Below, piece after piece: positions 16,143 to 24,055 of a stretch of DNA of 51,687 nt (positions are counted from its first letter, which is position 1; each line of letters starts with the position of its first letter). The notes below the pieces were generated by a model. The model saw only the letters and a program-made list of their open reading frames with translations, was not told the origin of the DNA and did not search any database. The DNA is from Candidatus Hydrogenedentota bacterium (GTDB lineage Bacteria > Hydrogenedentota > Hydrogenedentia > Hydrogenedentales > JAJRTN01), in contig JAJRTN010000180.1 in NCBI GenBank assembly GCA_024278275.1, positions 1 through 51,687 of the forward strand, written 5' to 3'. The position numbers and the translations under genes were made by a program.

Positions 16143-17631
16143 CAACCGCGCCGTGGAAGTAGCCGAAGGTACATCACTCCTCAAGGCGGCCCGGGAAATG
16201 GGGATCGAGGTCCCCACCCTCTGTCACTGGGAGGGCGTGCGGCCCATGAACTCGTGCATGTTGTGCGTGGTGCGCGAGGTGAAAAGCGGCCAGTTGCTGC
16301 CCTCCTGCTCGACCTTGGTCCGCGAGGGCATGGAGGTCGAGACGGACGGAAGCGAGGTCTGCGAGGCGCGCAAGGAGGTGCTGGAACTCCTCACCAGCGA
16401 GCACCTGGGCGACTGCGAAGCGCCGTGCAGCCATACCTGCCCCGCCTCGATGAACATCCCCGCCATGATGCGGCAGATCTACACGGGCGATCTCGACGCG
16501 GCGGCTTTCACCGTCACCAACGGCCTCGTTTTCCCCTGGACCCTGGGTTATGTCTGCCCGGCGCCCTGCCAAAACCCCTGCCGCCGCAAGCAATATGACT
16601 CGACCATGCAGATCCGGGAACTGCACAAGGCGGTGGCGGAGAAGGCGTTGAAAGACAACCCCGAACTGCTGGAATGTCTGCCCGATACGGGGAAGCGTGT
16701 AGCGATCATCGGCGCCGGGCTTGCGGGCATGGCGGCGGCGTGGGTGCTGCGCAAGCAGGGCCACGCCTGCACGGTATACGAGAAGGAGTCCGTGGCCGGG
16801 GGCAAGCTGCGGCGGCTGCCGGAGAAGGCGTTGCCCGCCGCCGTGCTGGACACGGAGATCGCGTGGGTGGCACGACTCGGCATCGATTTTTTCCACGACA
16901 CGGAAATCACGGAAGAGTCGCTGGAACCCATCCTGGAATCCAGTGACGCCGTCATCGTGGCGTGCAAGGGCGTGGCGAAGCCCGGCGGGAAGATTTTCCC
17001 TGCGGCGGAACACAAGCTCGCCGTCCGCTGCGTGGGCAACGGCAAGACCGCCGCGCTCTGGGCGGACCGCTACCTGCGCAGCATGGACCCCAGGCCCAAA
17101 GCCGCGGTGTTCGATTCCAAGGCGGGCAAGCTGGCCAAGACCGAACTCGAAACGATGCGCGCCGTCAATGAAAACCGCGAGGCTTTTCCGCCCGCCGGTA
17201 CCAACGGCGAACTGGCCGACGCCCGCGAAGAGGCGGGCCGTTGTCTCCATTGTGACTGCCGGAAACGCTCCACGTGCAACCTGCGCCGCTACGCTTCGGA
17301 ATACGGCGTGGAGAAGCGCAAATACACCACCACCGAGGAACGGGTCTACCAGGTCATCGGCGGCGATGGCGACGTCATCTTCGAGCCGGGCAAGTGCATC
17401 AAGTGCGGGCTGTGCGTGGAGATCGCCCGAAAGCACGGCGAGGAGATCGGCCTGACCTTCAGCGGGCGCGGCTTCGACGTGGAGATCAAGGTGCCCTTTG
17501 GCCGCGCACTGGACCAAGCGCTTCAGGCCTCCGCCGAGGAGTGCGTTGCGGCCTGCCCCACCGCGGCCATATCATTCAGGAACAAGGAAGACGCCCGGAA
17601 TTGTCACACGGCGCTCTATACCGGGAAATGA
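16123..17631 (+). CDS. [2Fe-2S]/GltD-like flavoprotein with truncated NAD(P) domain and C-terminal ferredoxin
   Basis: A 502-aa protein from TTG 16123, inside the end of the preceding gene. Residues 1-75 form a NuoG/HydA-type [2Fe-2S] domain (C34, C45, C48, C62). Residues about 95-165 match the cysteine-rich N-terminus of glutamate synthase small subunits (CEAPCSHTCPASMNIP, CPAPCQNPC). A FAD Rossmann motif IIGAGLAGMAAAW lies near 194. The usual second nucleotide-binding domain is mostly missing: the chain jumps from SDAVIVACKG to a short VGNGKTAALWADRY segment. Cysteine motifs CLHCDCRK and CIKCGLCV...CPTAA (about 367 and 425-485) end the protein. It is the natural partner of the NuoEF fusion, carrying electrons onward. 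The shortened domain suggests it no longer binds NAD(P)H itself. Confidence 0.83.
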   Translation: MPNLVINNRAVEVAEGTSLLKAAREMGIEVPTLCHWEGVRPMNSCMLCVVREVKSGQLLPSCSTLVREGMEVETDGSEVCEARKEVLELLTSEHLGDCEAPCSHTCPASMNIPAMMRQIYTGDLDAAAFTVTNGLVFPWTLGYVCPAPCQNPCRRKQYDSTMQIRELHKAVAEKALKDNPELLECLPDTGKRVAIIGAGLAGMAAAWVLRKQGHACTVYEKESVAGGKLRRLPEKALPAAVLDTEIAWVARLGIDFFHDTEITEESLEPILESSDAVIVACKGVAKPGGKIFPAAEHKLAVRCVGNGKTAALWADRYLRSMDPRPKAAVFDSKAGKLAKTELETMRAVNENREAFPPAGTNGELADAREEAGRCLHCDCRKRSTCNLRRYASEYGVEKRKYTTTEERVYQVIGGDGDVIFEPGKCIKCGLCVEIARKHGEEIGLTFSGRGFDVEIKVPFGRALDQALQASAEECVAACPTAAISFRNKEDARNCHTALYTGK

Positions 17632-17673
17632 AGTACCGGGAACCGTGTGCCCCGGGCGTGGAGTTCAGCCGGC

Positions 17674-18060
17674 ATGGGATTGAGCAAAACAACGCCGATT
17701 CTTCGGATCTTTGACGAAACCAGGGCGAGGGAGTTCTACATGGATTTCCTCGGATTCTCGGTGGACTGGGAGCACCGTTTCGAGGAGGACCTCCCGCTCT
17801 ACATGCAGATCTCGAAAGATGACTGCGTCCTCCATCTGTCGGAGCACCATGGCGATTGCAGTTCGGGCGCCGCGGTGAGAATCGAGACGGACAACCTGGA
17901 TGGTTTTCACCAGGATCTGGCGGGAAAATGTTACCGGTATTCCCGTCCGGGAATGGAGAACACCCCATGGGGTACGCGCGAGATGTCCATTCGCGACCCC
18001 TTCTTCAACCGACTGACCTTTTTCGAGACCATCACTACACGGGAGGAGAAAAACGACTGA
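17674..18060 (+). CDS. glyoxalase/bleomycin-resistance superfamily protein
   Basis: A 128-aa protein of the vicinal-oxygen-chelate fold. The segment TRAREFYMDFLGFSVDWEHR is a classic first beta-alpha unit, LHLSEHHGD supplies possible metal ligands, and EMSIRDPFFNRLTFFE is the typical closing strand of the glyoxalase superfamily subgroup related to bleomycin-resistance proteins. Only one beta-alpha-beta-beta-beta pair is present, so it should dimerise. ATG 17674 was chosen over an in-frame ATG at 17647 because it starts at the first strand; neither has a strong Shine-Dalgarno. It lies 42 bp after the flavoprotein gene and could be co-transcribed. Substrate unknown. Confidence 0.8.
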   Translation: MGLSKTTPILRIFDETRAREFYMDFLGFSVDWEHRFEEDLPLYMQISKDDCVLHLSEHHGDCSSGAAVRIETDNLDGFHQDLAGKCYRYSRPGMENTPWGTREMSIRDPFFNRLTFFETITTREEKND

Positions 18061-18083
18061 CCCAAATTGAACGAAACAGGCAA

Positions 18084-18107
18084 GAAGACAGCCTTGTCCC
18101 TGTCTTC
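18084..18107 (+). terminator. 8-bp-stem hairpin after the glyoxalase-like gene
   Basis: GAAGACAG (18084-18091) pairs perfectly with CTGTCTTC (18100-18107) across an 8-nt loop, 24 bp after the stop codon. No T-run follows, so termination is possible but unproven. It sits in the 93-bp gap before the prepilin gene. Confidence 0.4.
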
Positions 18108-18153
18108 CGATCCGGCTGGTGGGCAAGACACAATGCAACGGAGAAGTTTCTGA

Positions 18154-19155
18154 ATGAAGCGGAAGAACGGATTTACCCTTATCGAGCTGTTGGTGGTGAT
18201 TGCGATCATCGGTATTCTGGCTGCCATACTGCTGCCGGCACTGGCCCGGGCACGCGAAGCGGCCCGCCGTGCAAGCTGCGCAAACAATCTCAAACAACTG
18301 GGATTGGCCTTCAAAATGTATTCGAACGAGGACAGGGGCGCGAAATTCCCCCCCATGGCCGACCGGGTCGCCTATGAAGTGCGTGACCTGAACCCGCTGG
18401 ACCCCACGGACCCGCATAATTACAGCAACTACCGGAATACTTCCGGAAAGAGCTGTTATTACACCAATCCTTTCGAGCCGACGCCCAGCGCGGGCGGACA
18501 GGGCGCGGTGGAGTTCGTTTTCAGCGGGCCGGCCATGTATCCCGAATACCTGACCGACGCGAAGGTACTCATTTGCCCGTCCGACAGTGGAACCGATGAG
18601 GCCTACAGCGAGAACGCCGGCCGCTGGTATGACCAGGACCTGTTGAGCCAGGGCCAAACCCGTTTGGATCCCTGCGCTTTCAGTCCCGAGTCCTACAGCT
18701 ACCTGAGCTGGGCCTACAACGGCGAGCCGGGCCACGATTACCTGGCCCTGGGCGCGGATGAGAACGACCCCGGTGTGGACCAGGCGGTGAACCTGGTGGG
18801 CCAATACGTAAGCGTGCCCTTTATCATGGCCTTTGTGCAGCGTGTCGCCGAAGTGGCCTACGGTGTAAACACCTATGACAGTGACATCAGCGGCGACGGG
18901 CTGAATACCATCCCCCGTACCCGCGAGGGGGTGGAGCGTTTCTTCATCACCGACATCAACAACCCCGCCGCGGGCGCACAGGCCCAAAGCACCATCGCCG
19001 TCATGTACGACCTGGTCAGCACGGTGTCCTCGAATTTCAACCACGTGCCCGGCGGCGCGAACGTTCTCTACATGGATGGTCACGTGGATTTCGTGAAGTA
19101 CCCCGGCAAGTTTCCCGTGACCCGTGTTTTCGCCAAGTTGACTTCCCTGTTTTAA
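18154..19155 (+). CDS. prepilin-like protein with H-X9-DG motif (pseudopilin)
   Basis: A 333-aa protein with a type IV prepilin leader, KRKNG followed by [20 protein letters not shown] (cleavage after Gly6, Glu at +5 of the mature chain), then an arginine/alanine-rich helix. The C-terminus has [16 protein letters not shown], the H-X9-DG motif of the large prepilin families of Planctomycetes, Lentisphaerae and Hydrogenedentota. These proteins occur in many copies in such genomes. They are thought to enter a type II secretion or pilus-like machine; their exact role is unknown. GGAGAAG precedes the ATG. It stands alone here without other secretion genes. A strong hairpin follows at 19169. Confidence 0.9.
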   Translation: MKRKNGFTLIELLVVIAIIGILAAILLPALARAREAARRASCANNLKQLGLAFKMYSNEDRGAKFPPMADRVAYEVRDLNPLDPTDPHNYSNYRNTSGKSCYYTNPFEPTPSAGGQGAVEFVFSGPAMYPEYLTDAKVLICPSDSGTDEAYSENAGRWYDQDLLSQGQTRLDPCAFSPESYSYLSWAYNGEPGHDYLALGADENDPGVDQAVNLVGQYVSVPFIMAFVQRVAEVAYGVNTYDSDISGDGLNTIPRTREGVERFFITDINNPAAGAQAQSTIAVMYDLVSTVSSNFNHVPGGANVLYMDGHVDFVKYPGKFPVTRVFAKLTSLF

Positions 19156-19168
19156 CCCGGCAGAATCA

Positions 19169-19196
19169 CGCGGGGTGGGGATTGCCCCACCCCGCG
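19169..19196 (+). terminator. strong 12-bp-stem hairpin
   Basis: CGCGGGGTGGGG (19169-19180) pairs perfectly with 19185-19196 across a 4-nt ATTG loop, 14 bp after the prepilin stop. There is no U-tract, but the stem is very stable and probably stops or protects the transcript end. Confidence 0.6.
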
Positions 19197-19248
19197 AAGA
19201 AACGTGTGATCATGACGCAGTACCGTCCAACCATGGAGGTGGACTGCC

Positions 19249-20478
19249 ATGCGTATCTCTTACCTCGCCACAACGCTCGCCATGCTCCTGGCCGGCAGCG
19301 CCCTTGCCGATTCTCCACAGTTTCGGGGGCCGGAACGGGACGGAAAGTTCCCGGACACGGGCCTGATGAAAAGCTGGCCTGAAGGCGGACCACCGGTGAT
19401 CTGGGTGGCCGACGGAATCGGCGACGGTTACGCCGCGCCTTCGGTGGTGGGCGACACCATCTACGTGCCCGGCATGTTGCAGGACGGCAAAGGCTATCTC
19501 TTTGCCCTCGGCCTGGACGGCAGGGAGAAGTGGCGCATGGCCTATGGCGTGGAGACGAAGGACGCCCAGGCGCCGGGTTCCCGGTCCACGCCGACCATCG
19601 TTGGCGGCCGGGCATACATCATGTCCGGCATGGGCGTGCTGTATTGCATCGACCTGGCCACGCGACAGATCGACTGGAAGGTCAATATACTCCAGCGTTT
19701 TGGCGCGGAGAACATCGACTGGAGCATCGCCGAGTCGGTGCTGGTGGATGAGGGCCTCGTGTTCTGCACGCCGGGCAGCCCAAGCGTCAGCGTCGCCGCC
19801 CTCGACAAGCGAACGGGGGATACCGTGTGGACGGCGGCGGGCGTGGGCAAGAGAACGTCCTACTGCTCCCCCGGCATTATTGAACGGGGCGGCACCCGGC
19901 TGCTGGTCACGGAAACGTCCAAGTTCGTGATCGGAATTGATGCGAAAACCGGTATCCTTCTCTGGAAACATCCCCACCCGACCAAGTATGACATCCACGC
20001 CGTCACCCCGGTTTACGCCGACGGCATGATCTATTACACGGCGGGTTATCGTTCCGGCGGCGGTATGCTCGCCCTGTCGGCGGATGGCAAATCGGTCCAA
20101 CCCGTGTGGCAGGACAAGAACCTGGACGTACAGCACCATGGCGTTATCCTGCTGGACGGCTACCTCTACGGCACGGCCCATCAATCCGGACGCGAAATGA
20201 TTTGCCTGGAACTGGCTACCGGAAGAATCGCCTGGCGCACCAGGGAGGTGTCCCAGGGCGTGGTGATTTATGCCGACGGCATGATTTACCTTTACGAAGG
20301 ACCCAGGAAGGGCATTGTCAGTCTTATTCGGGCCACGCCCGATGGTTTTCACCGTACCGGACAGTTCACGCTGAACGTGGGCGACGGCAAGCACTGGGCA
20401 CACCCGGCCATCGCCGGCAAGCGCCTTTACATCCGTCATGGAAAGGCCCTGGCCGCCTACGATATCGCCGCGCGGTAA
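19249..20478 (+). CDS. exported PQQ-like beta-propeller protein
   Basis: A 409-aa protein with a signal peptide (residues 1-20, cleavage after SALA). Mature start DSPQFRGPERDGKFPDTG carries the FRGP-RDG motif common to PQQ-type proteins of this lineage. Propeller blades include ALGLDGREKWRMAYGV, CIDLATRQIDWKVNIL, ALDKRTGDTVWTAAG, GIDAKTGILLWKHPH and CLELATGRIAWRTREV. It has no transmembrane helix beyond the signal and no haem motif. GGAGG upstream of the ATG gives a strong ribosome site. Unlike the propellers at 6302 and 10818 it stands alone, so it is probably a soluble exported protein. Many such proteins are annotated as outer-membrane assembly or alcohol-dehydrogenase-like without evidence for either role. 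Confidence 0.85.
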   Translation: MRISYLATTLAMLLAGSALADSPQFRGPERDGKFPDTGLMKSWPEGGPPVIWVADGIGDGYAAPSVVGDTIYVPGMLQDGKGYLFALGLDGREKWRMAYGVETKDAQAPGSRSTPTIVGGRAYIMSGMGVLYCIDLATRQIDWKVNILQRFGAENIDWSIAESVLVDEGLVFCTPGSPSVSVAALDKRTGDTVWTAAGVGKRTSYCSPGIIERGGTRLLVTETSKFVIGIDAKTGILLWKHPHPTKYDIHAVTPVYADGMIYYTAGYRSGGGMLALSADGKSVQPVWQDKNLDVQHHGVILLDGYLYGTAHQSGREMICLELATGRIAWRTREVSQGVVIYADGMIYLYEGPRKGIVSLIRATPDGFHRTGQFTLNVGDGKHWAHPAIAGKRLYIRHGKALAAYDIAAR

Positions 20479-20493
20479 ATCCATGATCGCCGG

Positions 20494-20554
20494 GTGCCAC
20501 GGGTAAACCTGCCCGCCCCTGGGCAACAACAGCCCGAGCGCGGCAGGGTGGCAC
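20494..20554 (+). other. structured intergenic RNA element or terminator
   Basis: GTGCCAC (20494-20500) pairs with GTGGCAC (20548-20554). Directly inside, CCTGCC (20508-20513) pairs with GGCAGG (20542-20547), leaving a 7-nt bulge GGGTAAA on one side. The interior holds a further small hairpin GGGC-AACAACA-GCCC (20521-20535). It starts 16 bp after the propeller stop codon and ends before the promoter of the aminotransferase gene. I see no match to a riboswitch consensus I know. Confidence 0.4.
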
Positions 20555-20579
20555 GTTGCGGGTAACTGTTGGGGGCAAC

Positions 20580-20609
20580 TTGTCCAGGCACCGCGGGCTT
20601 CGCTATCAT
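20580..20609 (+). promoter_or_regulatory. predicted sigma70 promoter of the aminotransferase gene
   Basis: TTGTCC (20580-20585) and TATCAT (20604-20609) are separated by 18 bp, ending 79 bp before the start at 20689. Both hexamers match the consensus at 4 to 5 of 6 positions. Confidence 0.45.
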
Positions 20610-20688
20610 CCCGCCAAAGTGCGCATGGCCGGGTCCTGCATGGTGGGTGTATGCCCGGAGCCGCGCAACCATCACGAAAGGGACGACC

Positions 20689-21879
20689 ATGTTTGACCGC
20701 CTCAATGCCGCGCCGCCGGATGCCATCCTGGGACTGACGGAGGCCTTCAAGAAAGATCCGAACCCCGCGAAGATCAACCTTGGGGTCGGTGTCTATCGGG
20801 ATGAGAAGGGCGCCACGCCCATCCTCGAATCGGTCAAGCGGGCCGAAGCCAAGCTGCTGGATCAGGAAAGCACCAAGACCTACGTGGGCATCCCCGGCGA
20901 CGCCGCCTATGGCGTCAAGGTCCGTGACATGCTCTTCGGCGCCGGTCACGAGATCATCGCCGGTGGCCGTGCCGCCACGGCCCACACACCCGGTGGAACG
21001 GGAGCGCTCCGCGTGGCGGGCGATTTCATTCACACCATGCTGCCTGAAGCCACCATCTGGTTGAGTTCCCCCACGTGGGCGAACCACCCCGCCGTGTTTA
21101 AGGCGGCCGGCGTGGAGACCAGGACCTATCCCTATTATGATGCCGCCAACAAGGCCCTGGACTTCGATGGTATGATGGCGGGTCTGCGTGAAATCCCGGC
21201 GGGCGACGTGGTGTTGCTCCACGGCTGCTGCCACAATCCCACGGGCGTTGATCCGAGTCCCGCGCAGTGGAATGCCATTGCCACGCTGATGAAAGAACGG
21301 GGTCTGCTGCCGCTGATCGATTTTGCCTACCAGGGCCTTGGCGACGGGCTGGAAGAGGACGCCGCCGGACTGCGCGCCTTTTGCGCCGCCGGTTGCGAGT
21401 TGCTGATCTGCAACTCTTTCTCGAAGAACTTCGGCCTCTATAACGAGCGCGTGGGCGCGTTGACCGTCGTGGCCGCCACGCCGGAAGATCTCGGCAAGGC
21501 CTTCAGCAACCTGAAGGTTTGCGTGCGGAGCAACTACTCCAATCCGCCCTTCCATGGCGGCGCCGTCGTGAACGAGATCCTCGGCGACCCGGAATTGACC
21601 GCGCTTTGGCAACGGGAACTCGCGGCCATGCGCGACCGCATCAACGGTATGCGCAGGCTTTTCGCCGACACCATGCGCGCCAAGACGGACAAGATGGATT
21701 TCAGCTTTCTCACCGGCGAACGCGGCATGTTTTCCATGTCCGGCCTGGGCAAGGACCAGGTCAAGGCCCTTCGTGAACAATACAGCATTTATATCGTCGG
21801 GTCGGGCCGCATCAACGTGGCCGGCATGACCGAGGCTAACATGGACGTCCTCTGTTCCGCCATTGCGGCCGTGCTGTAA
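20689..21879 (+). CDS. class I aromatic/aspartate aminotransferase
   Basis: A 396-aa PLP enzyme of the AspC/TyrB subgroup. The N-terminal MFDRLNAAPPDAILGLTEAF and INLGVGVYRDEKG are typical of E. coli AspC/TyrB-type enzymes. GGTGALR lies near residue 104, the HGCCHNPTGVDP motif near 181 and the PLP-binding lysine is K246 in NSFSKNFGLYNERVG. The C-terminal arginine is in SGRINVAGM. It transfers amino groups between aspartate or aromatic amino acids and 2-oxoglutarate in the cytoplasm. The ATG at 20689 matches the family start and follows AAAGGGACG; the open frame upstream is not conserved. It stands alone with its own promoter. aspC versus tyrB cannot be decided from sequence alone. Confidence 0.92.
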   Translation: MFDRLNAAPPDAILGLTEAFKKDPNPAKINLGVGVYRDEKGATPILESVKRAEAKLLDQESTKTYVGIPGDAAYGVKVRDMLFGAGHEIIAGGRAATAHTPGGTGALRVAGDFIHTMLPEATIWLSSPTWANHPAVFKAAGVETRTYPYYDAANKALDFDGMMAGLREIPAGDVVLLHGCCHNPTGVDPSPAQWNAIATLMKERGLLPLIDFAYQGLGDGLEEDAAGLRAFCAAGCELLICNSFSKNFGLYNERVGALTVVAATPEDLGKAFSNLKVCVRSNYSNPPFHGGAVVNEILGDPELTALWQRELAAMRDRINGMRRLFADTMRAKTDKMDFSFLTGERGMFSMSGLGKDQVKALREQYSIYIVGSGRINVAGMTEANMDVLCSAIAAVL

Positions 21880-21946
21880 GCGAAGGCGGTGAAGCACGGA
21901 CGAAGAGGGTACCTGCTTTTTTTCACTTCGCCCCTTCCTGTTCGCC

Positions 21947-22660
21947 TCAGCCGCCCGCTTGGGGCACGGGCAGGATGTAGGAGAAAACGGCGAAGAAGTG
22001 GGTGACGCTGCCGGCGAGAACACAGACGTGCCAGATGGCGTGGTTGTAGGGCAACCGTTCCCACAGGTAGAAGGCCACGCCGCCCGTATAGGCCAGGCCG
22101 CCGATCAGGGTGAGCAGCATACCGCCGGGCGACACGGCCGCCACGGCGGGCTTGAGCGCAATGACCACCACCCATCCCATGCCGACATAGAGCGCGGTGG
22201 ACAGGTAGTCGAGCTTCTTGCCGTGTTTACCGCCCGCTAGGAAGACGATCTTCAGGATACACCCGACCAAGGCGCAACCCCACACGACCACGAAAAGGCT
22301 CCACCCCCAGGGGCCGCGCAGGCTCACCAGCAGAAAAGGCGTATAGGTTCCGGCGATAAGGAGGAAAATAGCGCAGTGATCACAGATGCGCAACGCCTTG
22401 CGCACGGGGGGATGGGGCAGGGCATGGTAGAGGGTGGACGCCAAATACATGAGCACCAGCGTGGCCCCGAAGATGCTCACGCTTACGATGCGCCAGGGAT
22501 CCGCTTCCCCCGCGGCGCGCGTGACCAACAGGGTGAGACCCGAAACGCTGAGTAAGGCGCCAATGCCGTGGGTGACGGCATTGGCCACTTCCTCGGGCCA
22601 ATGATGGTGTGATTCGGGGGAATACATGCTTCGGGGGATTTTCCGGGATGATTCAGCCAT
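21947..22660 (-). CDS. trhA: hemolysin III / PAQR-type membrane protein (TrhA family)
   Basis: A 237-aa membrane protein with seven helices. The PAQR/hemolysin III motifs are present: NAVTHGIGALLS near the start, STLYHALPH near residue 80, DHCAIFLLIAGTYTPF near 95-112 and YNHAIWHVCVLAGSVTHFFAV near the C-terminus. The conserved Ser, His and Asp residues in these motifs form a metal site in the wider PAQR/CREST superfamily. Bacterial members influence membrane-lipid homeostasis; the hemolysin label comes from one early heterologous experiment. Length is close to the usual 210-220 plus a hydrophilic N-terminal extension. The start lacks a clear Shine-Dalgarno; an internal ATG at 22627 is possible. 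It lies 64 bp downstream of the HAD gene on the same strand. Confidence 0.9.
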   Translation of the reverse strand: MAESSRKIPRSMYSPESHHHWPEEVANAVTHGIGALLSVSGLTLLVTRAAGEADPWRIVSVSIFGATLVLMYLASTLYHALPHPPVRKALRICDHCAIFLLIAGTYTPFLLVSLRGPWGWSLFVVVWGCALVGCILKIVFLAGGKHGKKLDYLSTALYVGMGWVVVIALKPAVAAVSPGGMLLTLIGGLAYTGGVAFYLWERLPYNHAIWHVCVLAGSVTHFFAVFSYILPVPQAGG

Positions 22661-22724
22661 TCGGAGGACGGCTGGCCGTTACAGGGCCGCGCCCATTGTA
22701 CCAAACCAGGGCGGTTTCGCCCCA

Positions 22725-23435
22725 TCAGCAGATCTCCGGCAAGGCCTCGATGAACTCCTTCCACGTGAGAAAGGTGTATTCCGCGGCGGTGGCGCCCAGA
22801 AAGCGCGCGTTGATTCCCGCGAAAAGCCCCGCCGTACCGCCGAGTTGCCGGATACCGGCGATATCGGTGGGCTCCAGGTCGCCGATGTGGAAAATCTCGT
22901 GGGGCGCGACGCCCAGGGCTGCGGCCGCGGTTTGGAAGGTGACGGGTTGGGGCTTGGACGCGCCGACCTCGTCGGAAAACACCATGGTCCGAAAATACCG
23001 GTCGAAACCATGGCGCGCCAGGAGAACGCGCAGGGAGGCGCCGGGGGAGAAACCCGCGTCGCTGATGAGGCCCACGGGCACCCGCGCGGCGGCGGCGGCC
23101 ACGGCCTCCAGCGCGTCCGGCTCGGGTTCGGGGGCGTGGTCGAGGATGGACGTGCCCAGCACATGACACAGTTCGGCGGTTTGCGCCGCGGAAAGGGTGC
23201 AACCCAGCCGTTCGCACAGCATGCCCACCGCGTCCTCGGGACCCAGGGTGCGCTGGTGCCTGATGTGGTGCTCGTAAAACCCGCGGCTGATGTCCTTCAG
23301 GTGATTCTCGACCATGGCCGCGTCGGCTCCGGTCAGGGCCGCTGCCGTCCGGGTCCGCGCGGCCCATCGCGCTTCGCCGTGCGCATCGCGAAAGAGGGTG
23401 CTCCAGAAATCAAAGGTGATGGCCCGCACCGTCAT
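22725..23435 (-). CDS. HAD-family hydrolase, haloacid-dehalogenase-like
   Basis: A 236-aa HAD superfamily protein. Motif I is ITFDFWSTLF: the nucleophile Asp is followed by F-W-S-T rather than DxDxT, as in the dehalogenase-like HAD-IA group. Motif II is VGLISDAGF, motif III contains the lysine of SKPQPVTFQ, and motif IV is HIGDLEPTD. An all-alpha cap lies between motifs I and II. Substrate probably a small phosphorylated metabolite; not predictable. ATG 23435 overlaps the stop of the acyltransferase upstream by 4 bp (ATGA), indicating coupling. The longer open frame upstream of 23435 has no similarity to the family. Confidence 0.88.
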   Translation of the reverse strand: MTVRAITFDFWSTLFRDAHGEARWAARTRTAAALTGADAAMVENHLKDISRGFYEHHIRHQRTLGPEDAVGMLCERLGCTLSAAQTAELCHVLGTSILDHAPEPEPDALEAVAAAAARVPVGLISDAGFSPGASLRVLLARHGFDRYFRTMVFSDEVGASKPQPVTFQTAAAALGVAPHEIFHIGDLEPTDIAGIRQLGGTAGLFAGINARFLGATAAEYTFLTWKEFIEALPEIC

Positions 23436-24028
23436 CGCCGGTACCGGTCGGCCTGAATGCCGTATCGTGCCACAAGTTCCTCGTATTCCCGCCGCCGTGA
23501 TTCGGGGATGTTGTCCGTGCGGTGCCCCATGCGGCGCGCCGGCGTGCCGATCCAGATTTCCCCGGGGCCGATGTCCTGCGTCACAATGCTGTGATTGCCC
23601 ACCACCGCGTTGTCCCCTATGGTCACGCCGGGACCGATGTAGCACCGGCAGCCAATGAAACAGCCATTCCCGATACGTATGGGCCGGGCCATGCGTTCCG
23701 CCGCGCCCGGCGCCAGGGTGTTGCCACCCAGTACCGGCACGAAGTCGCAGACATAGGAATACTCCGCCACGGCCGTGTACTCTCCGATTTCGATGGACGC
23801 CGCCGATTCAACGGTCACGCCCCAACTGACCCCCGAACGGTTGCCGAAGCGGATACGGCCTTCACCGTGGGTACGCAGGGTGACGTTGTTACGAAAGCGG
23901 CAGGAATTGCCCAACGAGACATGGCCCTCCACGAAAAGCAGGGGCGTGGGGAAACGGCAATGCCCGCCTTTCCGGGCGAACTTCCGGCCATGGTAATAGG
24001 TCCGCCACATGCGGGTGATGGCATTCAT
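23432..24028 (-). CDS. left-handed beta-helix (hexapeptide) acyltransferase
   Basis: A 198-aa protein. Hexapeptide-repeat turns are visible through residues about 35-165, for example VSLGNSCRFRNNVTLR, IEIGEYTAVAEYSYV and IRIGNGCFIGCRCYIGPGVT, ending in the family closing segment IGDNAVVGNHSIVTQD...IWIGTPARRMG. This is the fold of CoA-dependent O-acetyltransferases (maltose, galactoside or sugar O-acetyl or N-acyl transferases). A histidine in the GNHSIV coil is a likely catalytic base. It is coupled to the HAD hydrolase by a 4-bp overlap, suggesting a shared role in modifying a sugar or lipid-linked metabolite, but no glycan cluster surrounds it. Confidence 0.88.
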   Translation of the reverse strand: MNAITRMWRTYYHGRKFARKGGHCRFPTPLLFVEGHVSLGNSCRFRNNVTLRTHGEGRIRFGNRSGVSWGVTVESAASIEIGEYTAVAEYSYVCDFVPVLGGNTLAPGAAERMARPIRIGNGCFIGCRCYIGPGVTIGDNAVVGNHSIVTQDIGPGEIWIGTPARRMGHRTDNIPESRRREYEELVARYGIQADRYRR

Positions 24029-24055
24029 GAATGATTGTTTCCGGCACCGTGACGG

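Noticed and set aside
13659-17631. Complete complex I or [FeFe]-hydrogenase
   Set aside because: No H-cluster domain, no membrane Nuo subunits; only the NADH-side modules are present.
20479-20580. Cobalamin riboswitch
   Set aside because: CTGCCCGCCCC superficially resembles part of the consensus, but the B12 box GCCACTG and the flanking helices are missing.
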